DNA from: an uncultured Alphaproteobacteria bacterium
Lineage (GTDB): Bacteria > Pseudomonadota > Alphaproteobacteria > UBA8366 > GCA-2717185
NCBI GenBank assembly: GCA_943788635.1
Contig: CALSRA010000049.1
Coordinates: 1-32,665, forward strand
Reading direction: 5' to 3'
Length of the DNA: 32,665 bases
Part shown: positions 8,569-16,736 of the stretch, piece after piece
Position numbering within the stretch: position 1 is the stretch's first letter
How the letters are laid out: the number at the start of each line of letters is the position of its first letter
The notes under the pieces: model-generated
Told to the model about the DNA's origin: nothing
The model's database searches: none
Seen by the model: only the letters and a program-made list of their open reading frames with translations
Made by a program: the position numbers and the translations under genes

Positions 8569-8820
8569 ATGGATAGGTTCCTTAAAGCTGTTCCGATTAT
8601 CTGAGGAGCTATGACTGAATCTGGTGTTTGGGGGGTTTGAAGGTTGGCGGCGTATCTGGTTGAATTGTTGTTGCGAGACAGCACCCCAACCAAAGGAGAT
8701 ACACCACCATGGAACCCACTAACATTGTTGATTGTCAACGCCGGAGTAAAAATACACCATTGGCCGGAGTAAAAGTGTTAGCGCCCGGTGAACCCGCTCT
8801 GCCTTTGAACAGTAGTGAGA
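8569..8820. mobile_element. Intergenic stretch with insertion-sequence end fragments
   Basis: No intact gene is present. Two copies of GCCGGAGTAAAA occur at about 8740 and 8764, the kind of repeated motif found at ends of IS21-family elements. Just upstream, an AAAGGAG run at 8690-8696 precedes a small frame starting MEPTNIVD at 8709, which looks like the beginning of another transposase that is cut off at once. The stretch appears to be stacked remnants of two or more insertion sequences next to the IS66 end. Family assignments are from memory of end motifs and are tentative. A promoter for the minus-strand glycosyltransferase operon should also lie here, but none is clear. Confidence 0.4.
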
Positions 8821-8854
8821 GCTAATGTCCATTATTGAGTAAATGGACATTAGC
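8821..8854. repeat. Inverted repeat at IS66 copy 2 start, containing the tnpA start codon
   Basis: Perfect 13-base arms (GCTAATGTCCATT and AATGGACATTAGC) enclose an 8-base loop. The TTG proposed as the tnpA start (8835-8837) lies in the loop. Its position matches the inverted repeat at 3398-3423 of copy 1. It could serve as transposase binding site or control tnpA translation by hairpin formation; both are inference. Confidence 0.7.
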
Positions 8855-9218
8855 GGAGCGTTTTGTGGCGAAGCGGAGCAAGCGTCGGAAGTGGAGTGAT
8901 GACGAGAAGCGGATGATCTGCGCGCAAACGCGGGTGCGCGGTGTGTCGGTTTCGCAGGTCGGACGCCGGTACGATGTCAACGCGAACCAGGTGTTCAACT
9001 GGCTGAAGGAGCCGCGCTTTGCGGGTGCGGATCCACCGGAAGCCGGGACCGTTTTTCTCCCCGTAGAGATACCCGAACCACGGGCCATGCCTGTTCTGAG
9101 TGACAACACTGAACCCGGCACGCTGGAGATCGATCTGTGCAGCGGCCCTCGACTGCGGATCACGGGGGCATACGATGCCGATGCTCTTGCGCGGTTGATC
9201 CGGGGTCTGTCGTCATGA
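8835..9218 (+). CDS. tnpA: IS66 accessory protein TnpA
   Basis: This 127-residue IS66 Orf1 protein has a transposase_8-type helix-turn-helix ([20 protein letters not shown]) and a C-terminal region ending [14 protein letters not shown]. The only upstream start is a TTG inside the terminal hairpin; a GTG about ten codons later is an alternative. Its stop overlaps the tnpB ATG (ATGA), a translational-coupling arrangement common in IS66. Unlike copy 1 it has no internal stop. Confidence 0.8.
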   Translation: MSKWTLAERFVAKRSKRRKWSDDEKRMICAQTRVRGVSVSQVGRRYDVNANQVFNWLKEPRFAGADPPEAGTVFLPVEIPEPRAMPVLSDNTEPGTLEIDLCSGPRLRITGAYDADALARLIRGLSS

Positions 9219-9562
9219 TCCCGGTCCCGGCCTCGACGAGGGTGTGGCTGGCCGCAGGCGTCACTGACATGCGCAAAGGGTTCAACGGTCTCGCGGCATT
9301 GGCGCAGGATGTTCTGAAGCAGGACCCGTTCTCGGGGCATCTGTTCGTGTTCCGTGGACGCCGGGGAGACTTGTTGAAGGTGATCTGGTTTGACGGTCAG
9401 GGTGCGTGTCTATTTTCCAAGCGCCTGGAGAAAGGCCGGTTCGTATGGCCCTCGGCGACGACCGGAAAGGTGACGCTGACACCAGCGCAACTGTCGATGT
9501 TGCTGGAGGCGATCGACTGGCGCGCGCCGGAGAGGACATGGCGTCCGCTCACTGCCGGATAG
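9215..9562 (+). CDS. tnpB: IS66 accessory protein TnpB
   Basis: This intact 115-residue protein has the family blocks [37 protein letters not shown] and the ending TWRPLTAG. The ATG overlaps the tnpA stop. It is required for IS66 transposition together with TnpA and TnpC; its mechanism is not settled. Confidence 0.85.
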   Translation: MIPVPASTRVWLAAGVTDMRKGFNGLAALAQDVLKQDPFSGHLFVFRGRRGDLLKVIWFDGQGACLFSKRLEKGRFVWPSATTGKVTLTPAQLSMLLEAIDWRAPERTWRPLTAG

Positions 9563-9640
9563 TCGATAATTTCTTGCAAAAACCGCGCAAACCTGCGGGT
9601 ATTCGATTCCTTCAGGTGCCGGATTCTGGTATAAATCCTG

Positions 9641-10714
9641 ATGCTCGAAGCATCCTCCGATCTGCCCGATAATGTCGCTGCGCTGCAGGCGATGATCGCC
9701 TTGCAGAACGAGAAGCTGTCGATCTTCGAGGCCGAGATCAAAGAGCGCGACTTCCGGATCGAGAAGCTGCAGCATCAACTGGCGGGCTTGCGCCACCATC
9801 GCTTTGGCGCGCGGTCCGAAGCCCTCGATCAGCTTGAACTGACGCTTGAGGAAGAAGAGATTGCACGGGCAGTTGAGACCCCTGTTGCCGAAGATGTCTC
9901 CGACACGTCGAGCGATACGCCGAAGGGCAAACCAAAGCGCAAGCCATTGCCGGACCATCTGCCCCGCAATGACGAGATCCTCTCGCCCGGTTCACAATGC
10001 AGTGCCTGTGGCGGCGTTCTGAAGACACTCGGCGAGGATATCACCGAGGAACTGGAATACATCCCGGGTCGCTTTGTCGTGAACCGGATGATCCGCCCGC
10101 GCATGGCGTGTTGCTGCTGCGAGGCGATCTGCCAATCGCCGCTGCCGTCGCGCCCGATCGAGAAGGGGAGACCGGGCCCGGGGTTGCTCGCACATGTGCT
10201 GGTCAACAAGTACGCGGACCATCTTCCGCTTTATCGCCAGTCGCAAATCTTCGGGCGCGAAGGTGTCGATCTCGACCGCTCGACCCTTGCCGATTGGGTC
10301 GGCAAGTCCGCCGCCCTGCTGGAGCCGCTGGCCGATGCCATCCAGCGCCATGTGCTCAGCGGCCAGGCCATTTTTGCGGATGATACTCCAGTCAAGTTGC
10401 TGTCACCCGGTGCGGGAAAGACAAAGACCGCGCGGCTCTGGGCTTATGTCCGGGACGAACGGCCTTGGGCGAGTGAAGCGCCACCGGCGGCGTTCTACCG
10501 CTTCTCGCGTGACCGAAAGGGCGAACAGCCGACTGAACATCTCAAGGACTATACCGGCTGGATGCACGCGGACGGATATTCCGGGTTCAATGAACTCTAT
10601 CGCTCGGGCCGTGTCCGCGAGGTCGCGTGCATGGCGCATATCCGGCGCAAGCTCGTCGCAAACTCTGCGAGTAGCGATTCCACATCCTTTTCAATGGCTT
10701 CTTCTGCTAAGTAG
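9641..10714 (+). pseudogene. tnpC: IS66 TnpC transposase, C-terminally truncated
   Basis: The frame encodes 357 residues against roughly 500 or more for full IS66 TnpC. Present are the coiled-coil start, CxxC zinc motif (CSACGG), GPGLLAHVLVNKYADHLPLY, the DDE-region segment IFADDTPVKLL and HADGYSGFNELY. After ACMAHIRRKLV the family sequence ends and the last 15 or so residues come from unrelated DNA (the reverse of an ImmA/IrrE gene). The rest of the DDE domain, including the final Glu region and the C-terminal IS66 domain, is missing, so this copy is not autonomous. Confidence 0.85.
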
Positions 10715-10731
10715 GGAATTTTTTTAGTCAT
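10660..10731 (-). pseudogene. ImmA/IrrE-type metallopeptidase, N-terminal remnant
   Basis: Starting from an ATG at 10731 the minus strand reads MTKKIPYLAEEAIEKDVESL followed by LAEFA, resembling the first residues of ImmA/IrrE-family proteins. These commonly sit directly downstream of an XRE regulator, as here. The frame then enters the IS66 tnpC sequence at about 10660, so the HExxH zinc-peptidase domain is gone. The identification rests on about 24 residues plus gene context, so it is likely but not certain. Confidence 0.5.
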
Positions 10732-10781
10732 CAATCCGTCATCCTTATCTGCATAATAATATCTGATCGACCTACCTGCCG

Positions 10782-11144
10782 TTATTTCCCGTCTTTTGAC
10801 TTCTCTGCCTCACGAGCCATATTTTCCACGTCACCTTGCGACATGCCTTTGGTCGTCCTCAGGAGCGCCGCCAGTTCACGGGGGTGTTCCCTGATAATCT
10901 CGGAGAGGTCGGACGATACCTTTCCGGCCCGAGCAAGGGAGTTCATCTACATCAATATTGAAGATTTCGGCGATCTTGCGCACCTTGTCCCTCGGCTGGC
11001 GGCGGAAACTCGTCTCTTTCGACTTTAGAAATGTAAGTCGGGCTCACGCCGATCATCTTCGGCCATCTCACGCAAGCCGATCTCCCTCTCCTCCCGTTCC
11101 TGACGCACAAATGCGCCGAACTTGATATTCCTCCCGGTGGTCAT
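10782..11144 (-). pseudogene. XRE-family helix-turn-helix regulator with three apparent frameshifts
   Basis: The ATG at 11144 has GGAGA upstream and opens MTTGRNIKFGAFVRQEREER, leading into an XRE helix-turn-helix. The frame must change near 11058, 10990 and 10938; removing one base at each site gives a continuous protein of about 118 residues with GVSPTYISKVERDEFPPP, DKVRKIAEIFNIDVDELL and a C-terminal tail ending SKDGK. Such regulators repress their own operon and pair with an ImmA/IrrE peptidase that cleaves them, as in conjugative elements and phages. Here the partner is destroyed. Whether the three extra bases are real decay or sequencing errors cannot be told from one sequence. Confidence 0.7.
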
Positions 11145-11177
11145 GATCAATATCTCCGTTGCATGTTTAGGTGTTAC

Positions 11178-11206
11178 TTTACAATCATAAATCACGTCCC
11201 TGTCAA
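11178..11206 (-). promoter_or_regulatory. Candidate sigma-70 promoter of the XRE gene
   Basis: On the minus strand a perfect TTGACA (11206-11201) is followed after 17 bases by TGTAAA (11183-11178), about 35 bases before the XRE start codon. TGT and ACA half-sites around the -10 could be an autoregulatory operator. The -10 hexamer is imperfect. Confidence 0.45.
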
Positions 11207-11348
11207 CCATTAACTAAACGCTCACTGTGGCTGGCTATTACGACGCTAATTTTAATTGGCGAACATCTTCCAGAACACGCCCCGAAATTCTGGCTCCGGC
11301 GCTAGGCACATGGTTCTATAGGCATTCACAAAGGGGAGCCAAATTTTT

Positions 11349-11386
11349 AAAAGGGGTTAGCTAGTCGATAGCTGGCCCCTTTTTTT
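11349..11386. terminator. Rho-independent terminator, probably bidirectional
   Basis: A strong stem (AAAAGGGGTTAGCTA paired with TAGCTGGCCCCTTTT, allowing two G-U pairs) has a five-base loop and a run of T after it; the A run before it would act on the other strand. It lies in the 11211-11441 gap, which otherwise shows only an imperfect TGGCTCC/GGAGCCA pairing at about 11310-11340 and no gene. No intact gene clearly ends here. Confidence 0.7.
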
Positions 11387-11441
11387 ATCTTCTGTTTCCC
11401 GGGACGGCGGCAGTAATTTAAGCCCCGCGTATATTCGCTAA

Positions 11442-12058
11442 GAGGCGGAACTGACCATCACGACTCGTTCCCCGCAACGGGTCAGGATTCAAGAACAATC
11501 CGAAGCAATCCTTTTCCGCAGTCGCTACTGTCAGAATTGGGCAGGGACATGGTTCAGGCTTTTTTATTACGGAGAACGGCCTGCTTCTTACCAATGCCCA
11601 TGTCGTTGGCGATGCCGGGAATGTCAGCGTAATTCCTCAACAACGGACTTGAAATCCCTGGCCGCGTATTGCGGAAAACAGAGAGCCGCGACGTTGCCCT
11701 GGTGCAGGTTGCGCTGCGGGTGCCGAATGCCCTGCCGATACGCACAGAACCTTCGCGTAAGCTCGAACGGGTTTACGTTGTCGGAACGCCTATCGATGAA
11801 AGACTACGTTCAACAGTCACAACCGGCATCGTCAGTGGCATCCGGGAAGATGGAAAAAATAGCTTTATACAGGCCGATGCGCCAATTTCACCGGGTAATA
11901 GTGGCGGTCCCCTTCTTGACGAATTCGGAAACGTCCTCGGTCTTAGCGTTTCAAAGATCATCGGTCCGGGCAGCGAGGGACTGGGACTTTTCGTTCCAAT
12001 CAAGGATGCGCTTGAAGCCTTGAACGTGAAGATAGCCGGCGTGTCCTCGCAGAGCTGA
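11442..12058 (+). pseudogene. Trypsin-like serine protease (S1C/DegP-type domain), broken
   Basis: The catalytic triad of a chymotrypsin-fold protease is visible across two frames: His in LLLTNAHVVG at about 11600, Asp in SRDVALVQV at about 11690, and Ser in SPGNSGGPLLDEFG at about 11900. The first frame ends at a stop soon after the His motif; removing one base near 11636 joins it to the second frame (NNGLEIPGRVLRKTE). There is no convincing start codon: upstream of RLVPRNGSGFK an in-frame stop occurs at about 11442, so the N-terminal signal peptide or upstream domain is missing or shifted. It was probably an exported protease. The last 130 residues could still be annotated as a separate ORF from a TTG at 11669. 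Confidence 0.7.
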
Positions 12059-12071
12059 ACGGGAACTCTGG

Positions 12072-12862
12072 TCAATAGCCTATGAACGTGCCGTCTCGCT
12101 TTTCCCGGAAGGCAGCAATCGCTTCGGGATGATCGGCGCCGGCGCGGGCAACCGCGATGTGCGAGCTGATCAGGTCGAAACTCGTTGTCATATCCGTGGC
12201 GAGCCCTTGTTCCACCACCCGCTTGATCAGCCTGATGGAGAGCGGCGGCATGGCCGCGATCCGTTCCGCCAGTTTGCGCGTTTCCGCCATCAATGCAGCG
12301 TCCGGATAAACGTGATTGACCAGTCCGATTTCCAGCGCCTGCCCCGCATCCAGAAATTCCGCCGTCCACAGCAGTTCCAGCGCACGGGCCTTGCCGACGA
12401 TGCGTGGCAGGAACCACGCGCCACCGCCACCCGGCAGCAAGCCAATTTTTGCATAGGTTTCCGCAAAACGTGCGGATTCAGACGCAACCCGAATATCGCA
12501 GGCCAGCGCCAGATCCATACCACCGCCGGTCGCAACCCCGTTGACGGCGGCGATAATTGGTTTTTCAAACCGCGCCAGCCGCTTGGGGAAGGCCTGAATA
12601 TCCCGCCAGATCCTGTCCTTGGTGACATGCGGGCGATTGTCCGCCGCCTCGCCCATATTCCCCACATCGCCCCCGCTGCAGAAGCCGCGTCCAGCGCCGG
12701 TCAGGATCACGACAAGGACATCGTCGCGGCTTTCACATTCGTCCAACGCCGCAACCAACCCATGCTGCATCTCGTTGGTAAAGGCGTTGAGTTTTTCTCC
12801 CGACGATCCAGCGTCAGCGTTGCGATCCGGTCCGAAACTTCGAATTTCAGATTATCTGTCAC
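12072..12862 (-). CDS. Enoyl-CoA hydratase/isomerase family protein, apparent frameshift near N-terminus
   Basis: This crotonase-fold enzyme of about 262 residues hydrates or isomerises acyl-CoA intermediates in fatty-acid or aromatic degradation. The oxyanion-hole segments are clear: GAGRGFCSGGDVG and VNGVATGGGMDLALACDI, with the catalytic-region sequence GLLPGGGGAWFLPRIVG. A GTG at 12862, preceded by AGGAGG, opens TDNLKFEVSDRIATLTLD, the normal family start. The frame is lost in a run of five bases at 12792-12796 and resumes as NAFTNEMQHGL; the internal ATG at 12770 is therefore probably not the real start. It is last in a minus-strand group after a hydrolase and a glutathione S-transferase. 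Confidence 0.8.
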
Positions 12863-12985
12863 GTCCTATTTCCTCCTGTCCCGGGACAAGGCGCGATGAA
12901 GCGGCATTCAACGCATTCCTGTCAAACCCGCGGCTTGCCTTTTGCGGCAATTGCCATCGCGCCATGGCCAGGACGGAAACGCCGC

Positions 12986-13847
12986 CTAGACCCAGTTTCC
13001 CGCTTCAATCCGCTCGAAAAACCGCTTCAGCGTGGCGTTAAACAGCTCGGGTTCTTCCAGATTTCGCGGCATGCCCCGTATCCGGCAGGATCGTCAATGC
13101 CGCCCCGCGGCAGGGTTTTCGCCAGGAAACGACCCGGTGCGAAACAGGGCTCGTCCCTGTCGCCGAACAGCACAAGCGCCGGGACATCGGCTTTGCCCAG
13201 CTGTTCTTCAAAATCGTAACCCGACGGTCGTAACCCGCAGGACGCCCAGCGCAGTGTTGATCGAACCGATTGCCCGAATGCTCCGCCAGCATCCGCTTGA
13301 ACTCGGCCCCAGCCTTCCGGGTCCCTTTCTTTTGAACGTCAGGCGGGTCGCGCCATTTGCATAGGTTTCGGCAAATGGCGTCATCCCTTCATCCGCAATC
13401 CGGCGGGCGCCCAGATCATGCCCCCGCTGATAGGTCGTGCAGGTCCGCCGGGTCGAAACCGTTGCCCGTCGCGGCAATCACAATCCCGGATGCCATATCC
13501 GTACAGTTCATCCCGAAATGCATCACGGCCGAGCCACCCATCGACAAACCGACGACATGCGCCTTGTCGATGTTCAGTCCCTGCAGGACATCGCGGATAT
13601 CCTTCCAGGCACGTTCCTGCGAATAGGCTTCAAACTCCTCGGGAACGTCGGAAGGCGGATAACCGCGCGCATTGAAGGTGATACAGCGGTAGCGACTGGA
13701 AAAAAAAATCGACCCTGCGGCTGCCAGCTTCGGCAGTCACCACCGTATTCATGCACAAAAATCAGGGGATGACCGCTTCCGGTCAGTTCACAATGCAGTT
13801 CGACACCGTCATCGGTGCGGACCCCGCCTGGTTTCGGCAACAGCCAT
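12986..13847 (-). pseudogene. Alpha/beta hydrolase broken by about ten single-base insertions
   Basis: After removing one extra base in each of about ten homopolymer runs (near 13823, 13714, 13704, 13423, 13331, 13308, 13274, 13221, 13104 and 13063) a continuous protein of about 285 residues appears. It shows FVHEYGGDCRSWQPQ, the nucleophile elbow VGLSMGGSAVM, the late acid-region VLFGDRDEPCF and the His in LPDTGHAA, ending ERIEAGNWV. These define an alpha/beta-fold hydrolase of the type found in catabolic clusters; the substrate is unknown. The ATG at 13847 follows an AAGGAACC run. The gene is 18 bases from the glutathione S-transferase stop. As given it cannot be translated; whether this is decay or sequencing error is discussed in the findings. 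Confidence 0.75.
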
Positions 13848-13865
13848 CCCTTGGTTCCTTCTTTA

Positions 13866-14483
13866 TCAGGGTGTTACGCTGGAAAATTCATCCATCGCCT
13901 CGCAGCGCGCGGCGAATTTGGCGAGGTTCGGGAACTTTTCCTGCACCTTCAGGTTTGGCCGCACGCGGTCGGCAAAACCAAGCGAGACCACAGCGCTGAC
14001 ATCCGCCTGGCTGATCCGGTCCGTACCCGCAAGCCAGCCATCGCCGACCTTGGCCGCGACATCGTCTAGATACGCCAGTCCCGCCATGACCTGCCCTTCG
14101 TTGTGCTCGACCCAGGGCTCATGGACCTTTTCTTCTGGATGGAAGCGATATTCGTAATAAGCGGTAACCGCCTTTTCCATCGCGCCCGTGGCGACGGCTG
14201 TCAGTTGCATGACCTTGCGCCGTGCGTTGCCACTGGCCGGAATAAGCCGCTTCGTATCGCCCGCGATTTCGTCCAGCGCATCCAGGATCGCATGGCTTTC
14301 AATCAATGGCGCACCGTCGTCGAGCACGACCGTCGGCACCCGGACAAGCGGGTTATGTTTGCGTACCGCATCCGGATCATCGAATACCGAGATTGTTTCC
14401 GAATCCCAGTCCAGCCCGAGAAGATTGAGACTGACCGCAACCCGCCGAACAAACGGCGAGCCAAATCCACCAATGAGTTTCAT
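13866..14483 (-). CDS. Glutathione S-transferase family protein
   Basis: This intact 205-residue protein has an N-terminal thioredoxin-like domain (KLIGGFGSPFVRRVAVSLNL, then the cis-Pro block VRVPTVVLDDGAPLIESHAI with the glutathione-binding Glu-Ser) and an all-helical C-terminal domain containing WLAGTDRISQADVSAV. These are hallmarks of cytosolic glutathione S-transferases, which conjugate glutathione to electrophiles or act as isomerases and dehalogenases in degradation pathways. It starts the minus-strand group GST, alpha/beta hydrolase, enoyl-CoA hydratase, and is divergent from the F420-type oxidoreductase, with about 100 bases between them for promoters. An AGGTGA run precedes the ATG. 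Confidence 0.9.
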   Translation of the reverse strand: MKLIGGFGSPFVRRVAVSLNLLGLDWDSETISVFDDPDAVRKHNPLVRVPTVVLDDGAPLIESHAILDALDEIAGDTKRLIPASGNARRKVMQLTAVATGAMEKAVTAYYEYRFHPEEKVHEPWVEHNEGQVMAGLAYLDDVAAKVGDGWLAGTDRISQADVSAVVSLGFADRVRPNLKVQEKFPNLAKFAARCEAMDEFSSVTP

Positions 14484-14584
14484 GATCTTGATTCACCTGT
14501 TCTGTTGATGTCTGCTTCTGTCTGGCAAACTAGCTACTCCGATGGGCAGCGACAACGCCCGCGATGCATGAAAGGAAACGAATA

Positions 14585-15526
14585 ATGAAATTCGGTTTTT
14601 ACCTGCCGACCCGTGGTGAAGTCGCGACAACCGACGCGTTGACCGGATTGGTGACAGGCGGCGAGAAGCTCGGGTTCCATTCGGTGACCATCGCGGACCA
14701 TATCGTCTTTCCCACACAGTTCGATTCCAAATACCCCTACACTGTCGGCGGTGGCTTCCCGGGACAGGGCGATGCGTTCGAGCAACTGACCCTGATGTCG
14801 TTCATCGCCGCCAAGACCGAGACCCTGCGGCTGGTGACCAGCGTCATGATTGTTCCCCATCGCAACCCGGTGGTGACCGCGAAGATGCTGGCGACCATCG
14901 ACATATTGTCGAAGGGCCGCGTTACTGTCGGCGTCGGGGTCGGCTGGTTGCGCGAGGAGTTCGAGGCACTGTCCGCACCGGACTTCGCCCGGCGGGGTGC
15001 TGTCAGCAACGAATACCTGGAAATCTTCAAGAAGCTTTGGACGGAAGACCCTGTCAGCCATGAAGGCGAGTTCTACAGCTTCAAGGAACTGCGCTGCATG
15101 CCGCATCCGGTGCAAAACCCGCATCCGCCAATCTGGATCGGCGGACACAGCAAACCCGCCCTGCGCCGGGCCGCGAAGTATGGCGATGGCTGGCACCCGG
15201 TCGGATCGATTGCCGCTGTCCCCCTGCCGCCGGAAGAGCTGCTGAAGCATATCGATGAGCTGAAACGCATGACCGAAGCGGAGGGCCGCAACCCGGATGC
15301 CATGACGATCTGCTACAAGACGCCGCTCTATGATTCGGGCATGGCCGTCGACGGCGCCGACCGTAAACCGTTTTCCGGTTCGGCGGAACAGATCGCCGAG
15401 GATGTGCGCGCCTTCCAGGCGGTTGGCGTGTCGGAGATTGTCTTCGACTTCCGGTCGCCAACCCTGGCGGAAAGCCTGGATCGCATGACCGTCTTCTCCG
15501 AAGGCGTCATGCCCATCGTGGATTAG
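14585..15526 (+). CDS. LLM class (F420-dependent type) oxidoreductase
   Basis: The 313-residue protein is a luciferase-like TIM-barrel flavin/F420 enzyme, recognised by KFGFYLPTRGEVATTDAL, LRLVTSVMIVPHRNPVVTAK, RVTVGVGVGWLREEFEA and PPIWIGGHSKPALRRAAKYG. It is closest in pattern to the TIGR03619-like F420-dependent group; whether F420 or FMN is used is unknown. The ATG at 14585, preceded by AAAGGAA, is preferred over the upstream ATG at 14564. It converges on the alcohol dehydrogenase gene with only three bases between stop codons. Confidence 0.85.
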   Translation: MKFGFYLPTRGEVATTDALTGLVTGGEKLGFHSVTIADHIVFPTQFDSKYPYTVGGGFPGQGDAFEQLTLMSFIAAKTETLRLVTSVMIVPHRNPVVTAKMLATIDILSKGRVTVGVGVGWLREEFEALSAPDFARRGAVSNEYLEIFKKLWTEDPVSHEGEFYSFKELRCMPHPVQNPHPPIWIGGHSKPALRRAAKYGDGWHPVGSIAAVPLPPEELLKHIDELKRMTEAEGRNPDAMTICYKTPLYDSGMAVDGADRKPFSGSAEQIAEDVRAFQAVGVSEIVFDFRSPTLAESLDRMTVFSEGVMPIVD

Positions 15527-15529
15527 GGC

Positions 15530-16660
15530 CTATAGGTGCGGCACGAGAATCTGCCGCACCACCTCGCCGCTGACCAGTTTGTCGAAGCCCTCATTGATCT
15601 GGTCAAAGCCGATACGCGCATCGATCAACCGGTCAACCGGCAACCGCCCCTGCTGATACAGGCTGATAAAGCGCGGGACATCCCGCACGGGAACACAGCT
15701 TCCCATCGAGCTGCCCAGAATGCCGCGTTCCTCCCCCACCAGCTGCGCCGGACGAAATTCGAACGTATCCCCCGAAGCCGGTATACCGCAGGCAATCAAC
15801 TGGCCGCCGACGCGCAGAATGTTGTAGCATGTCTCCATCGCGGGAATAACCCCGGCGGTTTCCACCGCGAAATCGACGCCCCCATCGGTCAGTTTCATGA
15901 CCTCGGCCACGCATTCCGGGCTCGTCGCATTGAAGGTATGCGTCGCGCCGAGTTGCCGGGCCAGCCCCAGCTTCGAATCCGCAATATCGATGGCAATGAT
16001 CTTTTCCGCGCCGCCAAGCTTTGCGCCCAGCACCGCGTTTAATCCAACACCGCCGAGCCCCACGACGGCAACAACATCGCCCGGCCGGACCCGCGCGGTA
16101 TTGGTCACCGCACCGACGCCGGTCATGACCGCACACCCGAAGATCGCCGCTTCATCAAGTGCCAGGCTCTTGTCGACGACGACAACGGTACCGCGGTCTA
16201 CGACAGCGTATTCCGCCATGCAGGAAATACCGGAATGATGCGATATGGGTGTCCCGTTCAGGGACAGCCGCCGGCCGCCGCCGATCAAGCCGCCGGAGGC
16301 CTTCGCCTTGGCCGATACCTCACACAGCGCCGACCGCCCTTCGAGACACCGGCGGCAGCGGCCGCAACTGGTCCTGAACTGGAAGACGACATGATCGCCC
16401 GGCTGAACGTCATTGATCCCGGCCCCGACCTCGACAACCTCGCCCGCGCCTTCATGGCCCATAACCATCGGCAGGACTCGCGGCGTATGGCCGTTGATGA
16501 TCGACAGGTCCGAATGGCACAGGCCCGCGCCCCCGATCCGGCACAATACCTCTCCGGCTTTCGGCGGATCCAGATCCACTTCCTCGACCCGTAGCGGGCG
16601 GCTTTCGGCATAGGGCCCGGCGAGGCCCCCTTCATACAACACGACGGCTTTCATTTTCAT
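15530..16660 (-). CDS. Zinc-dependent alcohol dehydrogenase (MDR superfamily)
   Basis: This 376-residue medium-chain dehydrogenase carries catalytic zinc ligands in GLCHSDLSIINGH and GHEGAGEV, a structural zinc site of four Cys (CGRCRRCLEGRSALC), and the NAD-binding VVGLGGVGLNAVLGAKLGG. The order and length match class III-like alcohol/aldehyde dehydrogenases, which oxidise alcohols or glutathione adducts. The start is the ATG at 16660 or the one two codons later; the open frame continues upstream but that part does not look like protein. It is downstream of the FAD oxidoreductase gene on the same strand, separated by a hairpin. Confidence 0.9.
   Translation of the reverse strand: MKMKAVVLYEGGLAGPYAESRPLRVEEVDLDPPKAGEVLCRIGGAGLCHSDLSIINGHTPRVLPMVMGHEGAGEVVEVGAGINDVQPGDHVVFQFRTSCGRCRRCLEGRSALCEVSAKAKASGGLIGGGRRLSLNGTPISHHSGISCMAEYAVVDRGTVVVVDKSLALDEAAIFGCAVMTGVGAVTNTARVRPGDVVAVVGLGGVGLNAVLGAKLGGAEKIIAIDIADSKLGLARQLGATHTFNATSPECVAEVMKLTDGGVDFAVETAGVIPAMETCYNILRVGGQLIACGIPASGDTFEFRPAQLVGEERGILGSSMGSCVPVRDVPRFISLYQQGRLPVDRLIDARIGFDQINEGFDKLVSGEVVRQILVPHL
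15535..15560. terminator. Hairpin at the convergent gene ends
   Basis: GGTGCGGCA and TGCCGCACC form a perfect nine-base stem with an eight-base loop directly after the LLM oxidoreductase stop and inside the last codons of the alcohol dehydrogenase. There is no T run, so termination is only plausible. Confidence 0.35.
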
Positions 16661-16661
16661 T

Positions 16662-16696
16662 GGTGCGGTCCGGTCTATCGTTGTTCGGGCCGCACC
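16662..16696. terminator. Hairpin between FAD oxidoreductase and alcohol dehydrogenase genes
   Basis: GGTGCGGTCCG pairs with CGGGCCGCACC (one G-U pair) around a 13-base loop, immediately upstream of the alcohol dehydrogenase ATG on the minus strand. It lacks a T tract, so it could be an attenuator, an mRNA-stabilising stem, or nothing. Confidence 0.35.
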
Positions 16697-16736
16697 ATGA
16701 TGGCGGTCGGCCCCGATACTGGCAAGACTGGGTCCC

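Larger units (their letters stand above)
8821..10660 (+). mobile_element. IS66-family element, copy 2 (3' end lost)
   Basis: tnpA, tnpB and tnpC lie in order on the plus strand and all are readable, but tnpC stops matching the family at about 10660, where the sequence changes to the reversed start of an ImmA/IrrE gene. The left end is a 13-base inverted repeat at 8821. The element differs from copy 1 at many positions, so the two are related but not a recent duplication. Orientation is inverted relative to copy 1, with the AT-rich sugar island between them. Confidence 0.8.

Noticed and set aside
11290..11345. A tRNA- or tmRNA-like structure upstream of the terminator at 11349
   Set aside because: TGGCTCC and GGAGCCA can pair, but there is no T-loop consensus or cloverleaf, so no RNA gene can be supported.
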